Below, one piece after another: positions 1-6,738 of a DNA stretch of 13,337 nt. Source of the DNA: Treponema sp. (GTDB lineage Bacteria; Spirochaetota; Spirochaetia; Treponematales; Breznakiellaceae); the NCBI GenBank assembly GCA_031283905.1, contig JAITAW010000126.1:1-13337 (forward strand). Reading direction: 5' to 3'. Position 1 is the first letter of the stretch, and each line of letters begins with the position of its first letter. Below the pieces are notes generated by a model. It was given only the letters and a program-made list of their open reading frames with translations, was not told where the DNA came from and searched no databases. Both the position numbers and the translations under genes were made by a program.

Positions 1-303
1 TTTTCTTTGCAAAATGACGACTTACCGGGTAAGCCGGATATGTTTTTACCGGATTATGATACGGTAGTATTTGTTCATGGTTGTTTCTGGCATGGCTGCC
101 CGGTATGCAGACACGCAAAAATCAGACCGAAAGAAAACGCCGAATACTGGAATAAAAAATTAGACAGGACAATAGAACGGGATAAAGAAAACAAAATTAA
201 ATTGGAAGAATTAGGATATAAGGTTTTGGTTATTTGGGAATGTGAAACCAAGAAGAAAAAGGTTGATGTGTTAAAAGATAAAATATTTGAGTTTCTGAAA
301 TAA
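1..303 (+). CDS. vsr: Very short patch repair (Vsr) endonuclease, 3' part, cut by window edge
   Basis: Vsr nicks 5' of the T in T:G mismatches made when 5-methylcytosine deaminates, usually alongside a Dcm-type cytosine methylase. The open frame runs in from base 1 (FSLQNDDLPGKPD...), so the N-terminus lies outside the window. Visible family motifs are DLPGKPDMFLP, holding the metal-binding Asp, then FVHGCFWHGCPVC with the catalytic His region and zinc-ligand Cys/His, and near the end LGYKVLVIWECE with the last zinc-ligand Cys. About 100 residues are present; full-length family members have about 135-155. TTG at 7 is an open-frame artefact rather than the start, because the family needs residues before LPGKPD. 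The gene is visibly A+T-rich compared with the G+C-rich DNA starting about 317, which suggests separate acquisition. No methylase gene is visible; it could lie upstream. Identity is confident from motifs. Confidence 0.93.
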   Translation, partial: FSLQNDDLPGKPDMFLPDYDTVVFVHGCFWHGCPVCRHAKIRPKENAEYWNKKLDRTIERDKENKIKLEELGYKVLVIWECETKKKKVDVLKDKIFEFLK

Positions 304-316
304 TGTAAAATAAATT

Positions 317-904
317 GTGGGACGCGGTTGTCGCCGTAAACGCGGCGCGTGGAACATTCCGGCGGCGGGCGCGAAGAAATTAGCGACCCTTACCGGCGCG
401 GCGAAAAACGAGACCACCCGTACGCCCGTGGCGACCGCGCGGCGCCGTGAAGCCTTCAACGCGCTCATCGCGGAAATGCGGGACGTCAAGAAACGCTACT
501 TTCTTGAACCGCCGCTCACGGACGCGGATATTGTGAGTCTGGGGCTGAAACCCCACGACCCCACGTCGACCCCGTCCGGAAAGCCCGCGGCGCAGGTCAT
601 GGCGGAAACGTATCTGGTCGGGCGGCACGAACTGGGCGTCAGGCTGATCTACGTAACCGGCAGCGAGGCGGATCCCGCGAACAAGGGGTACCGGATATGG
701 TACAGCATCGCGGGGCGCGATGAAACGCCGCCGGCGAACCCGGAGGATTTACGCAAATCCTTTTTCACGAAGCGGAAGAAGGACGTGATCGAATTTGAGT
801 TTGGGGAGAGCGGGAAGACGGCGTATTTCGCGGTGCAGATCGAAAACGACGGCAAAAAAGGCCTGTGGGGGCCGCTCGTATCCGCTTACCCTGTCGGTAA
901 GTGA
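317..904 (+). pseudogene. 5'-truncated conserved hypothetical gene
   Basis: The open frame begins at a GTG with no Shine-Dalgarno, three bases after an in-frame TAA (311-313). The first nine or so residues (VGRGCRRKR) look like junk before AWNIPAAG. From there the protein resembles, from memory, a hypothetical family of gut treponemes and Bacteroidetes: an Ala-rich helical part followed by RTPVATA, RYFLEPPLTDADIVSLGL, a beta-rich middle (KGYRIWYSIAG), FFTKRKK, SGKTAYFAVQ and a final LWGPLVSAYPV. Members I recall carry about 40 more residues before WxIPA, including a D..F..W motif. Here that part is missing and the vsr end lies there instead. Function is unknown; no signal peptide or catalytic motif is seen. 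I infer a gene that lost its start at a recombination junction around 310-345. The 3' end looks intact but runs into the next broken gene. Confidence 0.6.
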
Positions 905-1583
905 CAAGAATCAACAAAGTGTTGCCCAATCTATTACCCTTGAGTGGCAGGATGTCAAGGAGGTTTACAAGGACGGCCATGAATCTGCCGTGCGCTATGG
1001 AACGCCGGCGGGCAATATGGTGTGGAATGACGCGTACAAGGAGAGTAAATTTGTAATTGGCACACTGTCCGGCGATGACGCGTCCAAGGCCGCATTGTCG
1101 GGCCGGGGCGTTTCAATAACCCTTGACTCCGGAGACCTTGCGAAAATTTCAACTCCCGATAAAAACAAGCTTGCTGCAGATATTGGGACGGCTTTGACCG
1201 GCAGCACTGCTGTGCATTTGGGACTTTTTGCAGACAACATAGAGGAAGTTGAGGACTATCAATCGAATACACCGGTAAATCCGGTCAATCCGTATGAGGA
1301 TGTTACCACCACATACGGCACGATACAGTTCACGCCCGGCGCGGGGAATGATATAGCCGTGACGCCGGACGGCTTTAATGCCACCGTAGCCCCGGCGGCC
1401 ATACCGGACGGTCTTCTGCCCGATCTTGGGGGCAAGGTCGTGACCGTGACGATACCGGGCAATGCCTCGGATACCGTATCGCTTGCCGCGGCGCATTATA
1501 TATACCAGACGCTAAAGGCCAAGGGCGCCACCGTCAACCCCATATCCACCAACCGTGTTCCGTCATATGACGCGGGAGAGTGA
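897..1583 (+). pseudogene. Unrecognised large protein, fragment 1 (ends at in-frame TGA)
   Basis: I do not recognise this protein. The frame reads LTLSVSDKNQQSVAQSITLEW and continues to PSYDAGE followed by TGA. Acidic, Gly/Thr/Val-rich stretches such as YGTIQFTPGAGNDIAVT and GGKVVTVTIPGNASDTVSL suggest beta-rich, surface-type or structural domains; this is inference. The first in-frame ATG is well inside (about 1017), and nothing like a ribosome site precedes the apparent coding start. The gene therefore seems to have lost its 5' end where the previous fragment's 3' end meets it (about 890-905). After the TGA the same frame stays open and coding-like (WHTKSGLLNPGVNLYAKYG), so this piece and the next were probably one gene broken by a nonsense change. 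TGA ends normal genes in this window (uvrC, the 8136 gene), so recoding is unlikely. Confidence 0.5.
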
Positions 1584-2453
1584 TGGCATACGAAAAGTGG
1601 GCTTCTTAATCCGGGAGTAAATTTATATGCCAAGTATGGCAACGCGGAAACCGAGCTGATGACCGGTATAAAAGTGGTAAAGAACGCCAATAAATACACG
1701 ATTCAGTATGCCAGAGAGCTGGATGTGAAAAACGCGCAGATGTATGATGAAAATTATGCTTATTACGACAAAGGATTTTTGGTCAATAATGTTCCGATTC
1801 CGATCGAGGGTCTTGGTTTGGTACAAAACCCCGGCGGCTCGGTAAAGCCGGTTGCCACATCTGTGGAAATAGGGCACACTAGCCAAGGATTGGGCCGGTA
1901 TTTTTCCGCGCTGAAAACCGCCGGACTTTTGCCGTTGACTCAAATTAACCCGACATACAAAACAAATGTTGTTGCCAACGATGGCGAAAACGTTAATACC
2001 TCCAGCTTTATGGGGTTCATTCGTCATTATACAAATAACGGGCAAAATACCGGTATCGTAACGAGTGTTGCGGCCGGTACTGTCACTGTGGCGGATGATA
2101 GGATCAAGGATATGACTATTAACCTTTTGAGTACCAGTTTGGGCGCGATCGCGGATTCCGGCACCCGCCGTGATGGGGATGGCAAGGCCATTGATACCTA
2201 TCGGGGCAAGCTTTCGGTGCCCGAGGTCAACTACCTGAAATCCCTTAACCGGGACATGGAGTTCAAGAATGCGAATATTTACAGGAATGGTGCGGATTTC
2301 ATTAGGGATAATTTGACGACTAAAGCAAATGGTGTTACACTGAATTTGACAAATTCGATGCTAAAGGGGGATATGTATAATCATAAGGGCATTACGTATG
2401 GCGGTGATGCTGGTCTGGTTATTTGTGGTGATTACAAAGGTAAGGTGTGGTAA
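1584..2453 (+). pseudogene. Unrecognised large protein, fragment 2 (between TGA and frameshift)
   Basis: This continues fragment 1 in the same frame after the TGA, without another stop for about 290 codons. The first ATG is at 1659, in ELMTGIKVVKNANKYTIQ, and the coding look begins before it, so 1659 would be an internal start. The protein is rich in Asn, Gly, Val and Thr, with segments such as YDENYAYYDKGFLVNN, SSFMGFIRHYTNN and AKANGVTLNLTNS-like text (LTTKANGVTLNLTNSML). No catalytic motif, transmembrane helix or signal peptide is seen. It ends in GDYKGKVW then TAA at 2451-2453, but coding character passes at that point into another frame (next entry), implying a missing base or two extra bases. 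Fragment length and composition resemble phage-structural or adhesin-like proteins, but I cannot name a family. Confidence 0.5.
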
Positions 2454-3076
2454 GTATAGAGGGCAAGGCTCCATACTATATATTTAATAACAGCTATGGG
2501 GCTTACCTCGTCCTTTATGACACATCATCGGACTCCGGGTTTGACCACTTTGCTGTTGTCAAATCACGGGTGCCGGATGGCAAGCGCTCTGGCTTTGATA
2601 AGTTTGCCGATAATATAGCTCATTTCGCCCCCACTGCGATTGTATACAATGCCAAGACTGGCTATACGGTACCCGCTTCCAATAGTGCGAATGGATTCAA
2701 CCCTGACTACAAAGTGGTTGACGGTAAATTCATAACCAATAATGGTGCGTTCGGTGAATGGGCAAGCGATATCAATGCCGTGTCCGGTGTTCCGAATATC
2801 GAAGAATCTGCATGGGAAACCGCAGCCAATAATGGCACCAATGGTTTGACAGTAAATAACCAAGTCGTGCCAAGTGGTCCAGATTATCGTTCGTGGGACA
2901 GTGTAAGCCCTAGTGAAAAGCATGATCCGGCCCAATGGAGTTCGGTAAGCCTTTTGTCCGATGAATTGGCTATTCGCTTGGCCGCGCTTGAATCCACGCG
3001 CGATACGGTCCGGGCATCAATTGTCACCCGCCGGCGCAAGGACGAACGGGCCTATGCCCGCGGGTTCTTGGGTTGA
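2447..3076 (+). pseudogene. Unrecognised large protein, fragment 3 (C-terminal part after frameshift)
   Basis: The frame changes between 2444 and 2453, and the protein then reads VSIEGKAPYYIFNNSYGAYL. It continues aromatic and Asn/Gly-rich like fragment 2, through FDHFAVVKSR, NGAFGEWASDIN and PDYRSWDSVSPSEKHD, to a helical, charged end: LAIRLAALESTRDTVR then VTRRRKDERAYARGFLG and TGA. A GTG at 2447 overlaps the previous stop by 7 nt and has no convincing ribosome site. A coupled second gene is possible, but a single frameshifted gene is the simpler reading. The frame remains open after the TGA to 3322 (YSQDKKGILYSHSDEMEYP...), though that stretch looks non-coding. Fragments 1-3 together would make a protein of over 700 residues of unknown role. 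Confidence 0.5.
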
Positions 3077-3133
3077 TACTCACAAGACAAAAAGGGGATA
3101 TTGTATTCCCATTCTGATGAAATGGAGTATCCC

Positions 3134-3192
3134 CATGGTTCTGTTGAAACCATGTCGAGTCCCGCGACAGCCGCTATCCTTGGCGACTGTCG
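3134..3192. repeat. Two adjacent intergenic inverted repeats
   Basis: In the 278-bp gap between the broken gene and the CNNM gene, CATGGTT (3134-3140) pairs with AACCATG (3148-3154) around a 7-nt loop. CGACAG (3165-3170) pairs with CTGTCG (3187-3192), with a further 3 bp possible inside. Neither is followed by a T-run on either strand, so these are not ordinary terminators. The rest of the gap shows nothing I can identify. Confidence 0.5.
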
Positions 3193-3317
3193 TTGTTTAT
3201 GGGGCAAAAACTTTGAAATTGTATCAAGCTACGCCATCTTTTCCGTATTGATTCTTTTTTCTATATTAGAGAGGTTTTCCCAAACCTTCCTGAATTTCAA
3301 TGAGGGAGAGGGAAAGA

Positions 3318-3354
3318 TTTAACCGCGCCGAAAGGCGTCTTCCGTCTGGACGGC
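3318..3354 (-). terminator. Possible weak terminator after the CNNM/CBS gene
   Basis: Reading the minus strand just past the TAA at 3357-3355, there is a 4-bp hairpin (CCGT/ACGG, 3342-3353). A second hairpin, CGCC-TTTC-GGCG (3326-3337), follows it. Only a mixed A/T tract comes after (TTAAATCTTT), so this is a weak candidate for the end of the minus-strand block. Confidence 0.3.
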
Positions 3355-4602
3355 TTATTCGCTTTTTATCTCAACTTCCATGACACGGTGTCCTTTGACC
3401 TTGATCACCGTAATGCGGATTTTCTTTTCAGAACTTTCAACGGTAAAGCCATCCCCTTCTTCGGGAACGCCGCCGACTGTTTCCATGACCCAGTTCGCAA
3501 CGATGGTATGCCGCTGTTCACCCGGTTGCTCAAGGGAAAAAGCGTCAAAAAGGTCTTCCAGCGCGGTCTTGCCCAAAACTCTCCATGTATTTTCATCAAT
3601 TTTCACCATTTCTTCAACGACTTCATCATGTTCATCCCAAATTTCACCGACCAGTTCTTCAATAATGTCTTCTATGGTGATGATGCCCCGCGTCCCGCCG
3701 AATTCGTCTACCAGAACGGCCATGTGGGACTTCTTTTTCTGTAAAATCCGCAACAGTTTTGTGATTCTCATGTTTTCCGTGATGAAAACTACCGGCTTTA
3801 TAATATCGGAAAGGCTCCATTTGTTCCTGTACGCCCGGTAAAAATCTTTGAGCAGAATGACTCCGGTGATGTTGTCAATGGTTTCCCTATAAACAGGCAA
3901 CCGTGAAAATCCGGTTTCCTGAAATTTTTTGTCAATGTCTTCCAGAGAGTCGGCAATGGACGCGGCGATAACATCAATGCGCGGCGTAAAAATCTCACGG
4001 GCTGTAATATCGTCAAATTCAATCGTCCGCTTTATCATGTCTTCTTCCCGCTCGTTGATGCCGCCCTCCTGCCGCATCTCCTCGACAAAGGTCAGCAACT
4101 CCGCTTCCGTAACGGAGTGATCCGGCTTCACCTTGAACAGCCTCATAATGAAATTTTTCCATAACCTTAAACTGTAATTGAGGGGCGAAAGGAGAAAAAC
4201 AAGAGCGCATAGGTAGGGGGCGGCAAAAAGAGCGAACGATTCAGGCGCTTCTTTCGCAAGAGTCTTGGGCGATATTTCACCTATGATAAGCACAAAAACC
4301 GTAATCACCAGCGTGGCTATTCCCACGCCGGCTGTGCCCAATAGATCGACAAACAGCACGGTTGCCAGAGCGGAAGAGGAAATGTTGATAATATTGTTGC
4401 CGATAAGCACGGTGGAGAGCAGTTTATCGTACTGTTCCATAAGCCCAAGAACCTTTTTCGCCCTTTTATCGCCGGAAGCGGCAAGGTTTTTTATTTTTAT
4501 CCGGTTGAGGGAGGAATACGCGGTTTCACTTGCGGAAAAAAAAGCGGAAAACATCAATAAAATGATGAGAGAGACAATCAATACTATACCGGTACTATCC
4601 AT
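3355..4602 (-). CDS. CNNM/CBS-domain transporter (HlyC/CorC, UPF0053 family)
   Basis: This is an inner-membrane protein of the family often labelled hemolysin C or CorC; better-studied relatives act in Mg2+ export or resistance. The substrate is not shown by sequence. Residues 1-190 form the DUF21 membrane domain. The first helix (about 5-25) carries the conserved SAFFSASETAYSS, further helices lie near 60-85, 90-112 and 125-147, and GEISPKTLAKE is a family hallmark. A CBS pair follows at about 205-325 (REIFTPRIDV, FSRLPVYRETIDNITGVI, HMAVLVDEFGGTRGIITIEDIIEELVG), then a CorC_HlyC domain (about 335-412). At 415 residues it is full length. ATG at 4602 is preceded by GGAG with a 9-nt A-rich spacer. 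The gene starts 18 nt after the uvrC stop and is probably cotranscribed with uvrC. The TlyC name used in spirochetes normally denotes shorter forms without the membrane domain. Confidence 0.92.
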   Translation of the reverse strand: MDSTGIVLIVSLIILLMFSAFFSASETAYSSLNRIKIKNLAASGDKRAKKVLGLMEQYDKLLSTVLIGNNIINISSSALATVLFVDLLGTAGVGIATLVITVFVLIIGEISPKTLAKEAPESFALFAAPYLCALVFLLSPLNYSLRLWKNFIMRLFKVKPDHSVTEAELLTFVEEMRQEGGINEREEDMIKRTIEFDDITAREIFTPRIDVIAASIADSLEDIDKKFQETGFSRLPVYRETIDNITGVILLKDFYRAYRNKWSLSDIIKPVVFITENMRITKLLRILQKKKSHMAVLVDEFGGTRGIITIEDIIEELVGEIWDEHDEVVEEMVKIDENTWRVLGKTALEDLFDAFSLEQPGEQRHTIVANWVMETVGGVPEEGDGFTVESSEKKIRITVIKVKGHRVMEVEIKSE

Positions 4603-4613
4603 ATTTTTTTTCT

Positions 4614-4630
4614 CCGGCGCTCAGCGCCGG
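4614..4630 (-). promoter_or_regulatory. Hairpin enclosing the uvrC stop codon, overlapping next gene's SD
   Basis: CCGGCGC (4614-4620) pairs perfectly with GCGCCGG (4624-4630). The three loop bases (4621-4623) are exactly the uvrC TGA stop read on the minus strand. The two G at the stem's 3' end (minus strand) are the first bases of the GGAG Shine-Dalgarno for the CNNM gene. A ribosome finishing uvrC would melt the stem, so translational coupling is a reasonable inference. It is followed by A, not T, on the minus strand, so it is not a terminator of this block. Confidence 0.55.
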
Positions 4631-6651
4631 CTCTTTTCTCCTTTTGACTGTTTACCATCCGGCAACCGCGCTGTGAAATAGGCCGGTTCTGCTTCCGCTA
4701 CGGCAGAACCGGCGGCTTCCGCCGCCAATAACGCGCCGCTATCGGCGGCTTTCGGTCTGGACCTGCTCGCGCCGGAGGTAAGCCGCTTTTTTGCGGTTTC
4801 CCTGTCCGCCAGCGACAGAGAAACCGCCGTCTTTACCGCATGAGCCAGTTTCGGCTTTATGTCGCATGTTTTGGCAATCGTTTCCACGGAGGCTGCCGCG
4901 ATATGCTCAAGGCTTATAAACGCCTTCATTATGGCGGCGGCTTTTTTCACTCCTATGCCGTCAATGCTTTCAAGTACGGAAAAACAAACCTCTTCCGAGC
5001 GGAGCTTTTGGTTGAACGACGTGGCGAACCGGTGCGTCTCATCGCGCACAAACTGTAGCAACTTTAGCGCCTCGGAACGCTTTGAAAGACGAATCGGTTC
5101 GGACGCGCCCGGAAGCCACAGGTCCTCCTCTCGCTTGGCAAGTCCGACAATATCGCAATCAACGCCCAATTCGTCAAGCACGCCCTGGGCGGCGTTTACT
5201 TGCCCAAGACCGCCGTCAATGAGTATGAGGTCGGGCAAGTCTCTACCCTCGCGCACGAGTCTGGAATAACGGCGATACACAACTTCCCGCATGGCGGCGA
5301 AATCGTCTACAAAGCCGATTACGGTGCGCAGTTTGAAGATACGGTAATTCTTGCGATCCGGGAGGCCGTTCTTGAAGGAAATAAGGGACGCAACCGGATA
5401 TTTGCCGTCAAGTTGGGCAATGTCAAACCCCTCGATCCGTACCGGCAGCCGGTTGAGACGCAACGCCCGCATCATCTCTTCAAGCGCGGGTCCCGCGCCG
5501 CGTTCCTTGAGCCGTTTTCGCAAGTCCTCCTGCGCGTTCTGCCTCGCCATGGCAAGCACTGCCGCATGGTGCTTGTCATCCGCCCCCTGTATCAACGGCG
5601 CATACCCAAACGTTTCGACAAACCATTTTTTGAGGGAAGCGCCGCCGGCTTTGCTGTTTCCATTGCGGAACGTCTCAATATAAATGACTGAGGGCGGCGG
5701 AACAGAAGGGTTGTAGTACGACATGAGAAAAGTCTCAACCGATTCTTCCTCGTCCGCCGCAGAACGGGTGCGGAAAAGCTCCCTGCCTATCATCTTGCCG
5801 TCCCGCATGGAGAACACGGTGAAGGTGGAGAGTACGCCTTCGCTCGCGCTCGCAATGTAATCACGCGCGTTCTCGTTCATATCAACCACCATCGGACTGG
5901 CGCTGTCCTGGAGCGCCTCAATAGCCCGTATAGTATCCCGCAACCCGGAAGCGCGTTCAAAATCAAGCGCGGCGGCGGACTCGTGCATATTTTTGGTAAG
6001 ATCGACGATGAGACTTGCGGTATTGCCGGACAGTATTTTCTCCACCTGTTTGACATGCGCTCTGTAATCGCGGTCTAGTATTTTCCCGCAACACGGCGCA
6101 TGGCACCTTTTTATATGGTAATACATGCACGGATTATCCCGTTTGCGGAAGACGTGGCATTTGCGCAGATAAAAGAGCTTTTCCACCATAGTCATCAGGG
6201 TGTCCACAGCTTGCGTATTGGTAAAAGGGCCAAAATACAGGGACCCGTCTTCGACAATATACCGCGTCTTGAACACACGGGGGAATTCCTCCGAGGTTAT
6301 TCGAATGACAGGATAGGTTTTCCCGTCTTTAAGATTGATGTTGTACTTGGGCGAATAGTGTTTGATGAGCGTGTTCTCAAGGAGAAGCGCTTCGTATTCA
6401 TTCGCGACAATAATGGTTTCAATACGCTCGGCGCGTTTGATGAGCGCGGCGGTTTTGGGGTCTTTTTCACCGGAAAAATACGATGAAAGCCGGAGGCGCA
6501 ACGTTTTCGCTTTGCCCACATAAATGACATTATTTTCTTCGTCCCGCCACAAATACACACCCGGCTCAGCCGGCGCTTCACGGGCAAACTGTCTGAGAAC
6601 CTCTTTCCTTGCTTCATTAGCATCTGATAGAGATGCTGTAGATGAGTCCAT
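4621..6651 (-). CDS. uvrC: UvrABC excinuclease subunit UvrC
   Basis: UvrC makes the dual incisions in nucleotide excision repair after UvrA/UvrB find damage. The GIY-YIG nuclease is at the N-terminus (GVYLWRD at 31-37, VIYVGKAKTLRLRLSSYF at 42-59, NEYEALLLEN with the metal-binding Glu near 86-92). A Cys-rich segment follows (RKCHVF, NPCMYYHIKRCHAPC), the conserved four-Cys iron-sulfur cluster site. A UVR segment (DFERASGLRDTI) for UvrB contact and the RNase H-like endonuclease (FDIAQLDGKYPVASLISF, DLILIDGGLGQVNAA, LPGASEPIRLSKRSEALKLLQFVRDETHRFA) come next, then helix-hairpin-helix motifs (IDGIGVKKAAAIMKAF). A further 60 or so Ala/Ser/Glu-rich residues make it longer (676) than the usual 600-620. 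I prefer ATG at 6651 over the TTG at 6687, which lacks a ribosome site and would lie within the -35 box of the promoter candidate. No Shine-Dalgarno precedes the ATG. Confidence 0.96.
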   Translation of the reverse strand: MDSSTASLSDANEARKEVLRQFAREAPAEPGVYLWRDEENNVIYVGKAKTLRLRLSSYFSGEKDPKTAALIKRAERIETIIVANEYEALLLENTLIKHYSPKYNINLKDGKTYPVIRITSEEFPRVFKTRYIVEDGSLYFGPFTNTQAVDTLMTMVEKLFYLRKCHVFRKRDNPCMYYHIKRCHAPCCGKILDRDYRAHVKQVEKILSGNTASLIVDLTKNMHESAAALDFERASGLRDTIRAIEALQDSASPMVVDMNENARDYIASASEGVLSTFTVFSMRDGKMIGRELFRTRSAADEEESVETFLMSYYNPSVPPPSVIYIETFRNGNSKAGGASLKKWFVETFGYAPLIQGADDKHHAAVLAMARQNAQEDLRKRLKERGAGPALEEMMRALRLNRLPVRIEGFDIAQLDGKYPVASLISFKNGLPDRKNYRIFKLRTVIGFVDDFAAMREVVYRRYSRLVREGRDLPDLILIDGGLGQVNAAQGVLDELGVDCDIVGLAKREEDLWLPGASEPIRLSKRSEALKLLQFVRDETHRFATSFNQKLRSEEVCFSVLESIDGIGVKKAAAIMKAFISLEHIAAASVETIAKTCDIKPKLAHAVKTAVSLSLADRETAKKRLTSGASRSRPKAADSGALLAAEAAGSAVAEAEPAYFTARLPDGKQSKGEKSRR

Positions 6652-6658
6652 AGCGTTG

Positions 6659-6687
6659 AGTATACCTGTTTTTCGCGTGTGAAGCAA
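6659..6687 (-). promoter_or_regulatory. Candidate sigma-70 promoter of uvrC (leaderless)
   Basis: On the minus strand, TTGCTT (6687-6682) is followed after exactly 17 nt by TATACT (6664-6659), which matches the -10 consensus at 5 of 6 positions. Only 7 nt (CAACGCT) separate the -10 from the uvrC ATG, so transcription would begin at or next to the start codon. The gene also lacks a Shine-Dalgarno, which fits a leaderless message. Not experimentally shown. Confidence 0.45.
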
Positions 6688-6690
6688 TGG

Positions 6691-6713
6691 CGGCGCGTAA
6701 AATCTACGCGCCG
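6691..6713 (-). repeat. 9-bp perfect hairpin between the permease gene and uvrC
   Basis: CGGCGCGTA (6691-6699) pairs with TACGCGCCG (6705-6713) around a 5-nt loop, 26 bases after the permease gene stop on the minus strand and immediately before the uvrC -35 candidate. No U-tract follows on either strand. It could stabilise the 3' end of the ftsY-permease message or act as a terminator lacking a U-tract. The role is unproven. Confidence 0.5.
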
Positions 6714-6738
6714 TGGAAACCCGCGCCGCGCTCCCGCG

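Noticed and set aside
795..896. Extending the second broken gene back to 795
   Set aside because: That part (MSLGRAGRRRISRCRSK) is a shadow of the upstream hypothetical gene in another frame.
3134..3192. Integron attC site
   Set aside because: Paired repeats are present but I find no GTTRRRY/RYYYAAC core pair at the right spacing.
3077..3322. Possible small gene after the third fragment
   Set aside because: The frame is open but the text has no coding look, and there is no ribosome site before the ATG at 3101.
6652..6687. Longer uvrC start at TTG 6687
   Set aside because: It has no ribosome site, adds 12 residues not needed by the family, and would place the start within the likely -35 box. 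It cannot be fully excluded.
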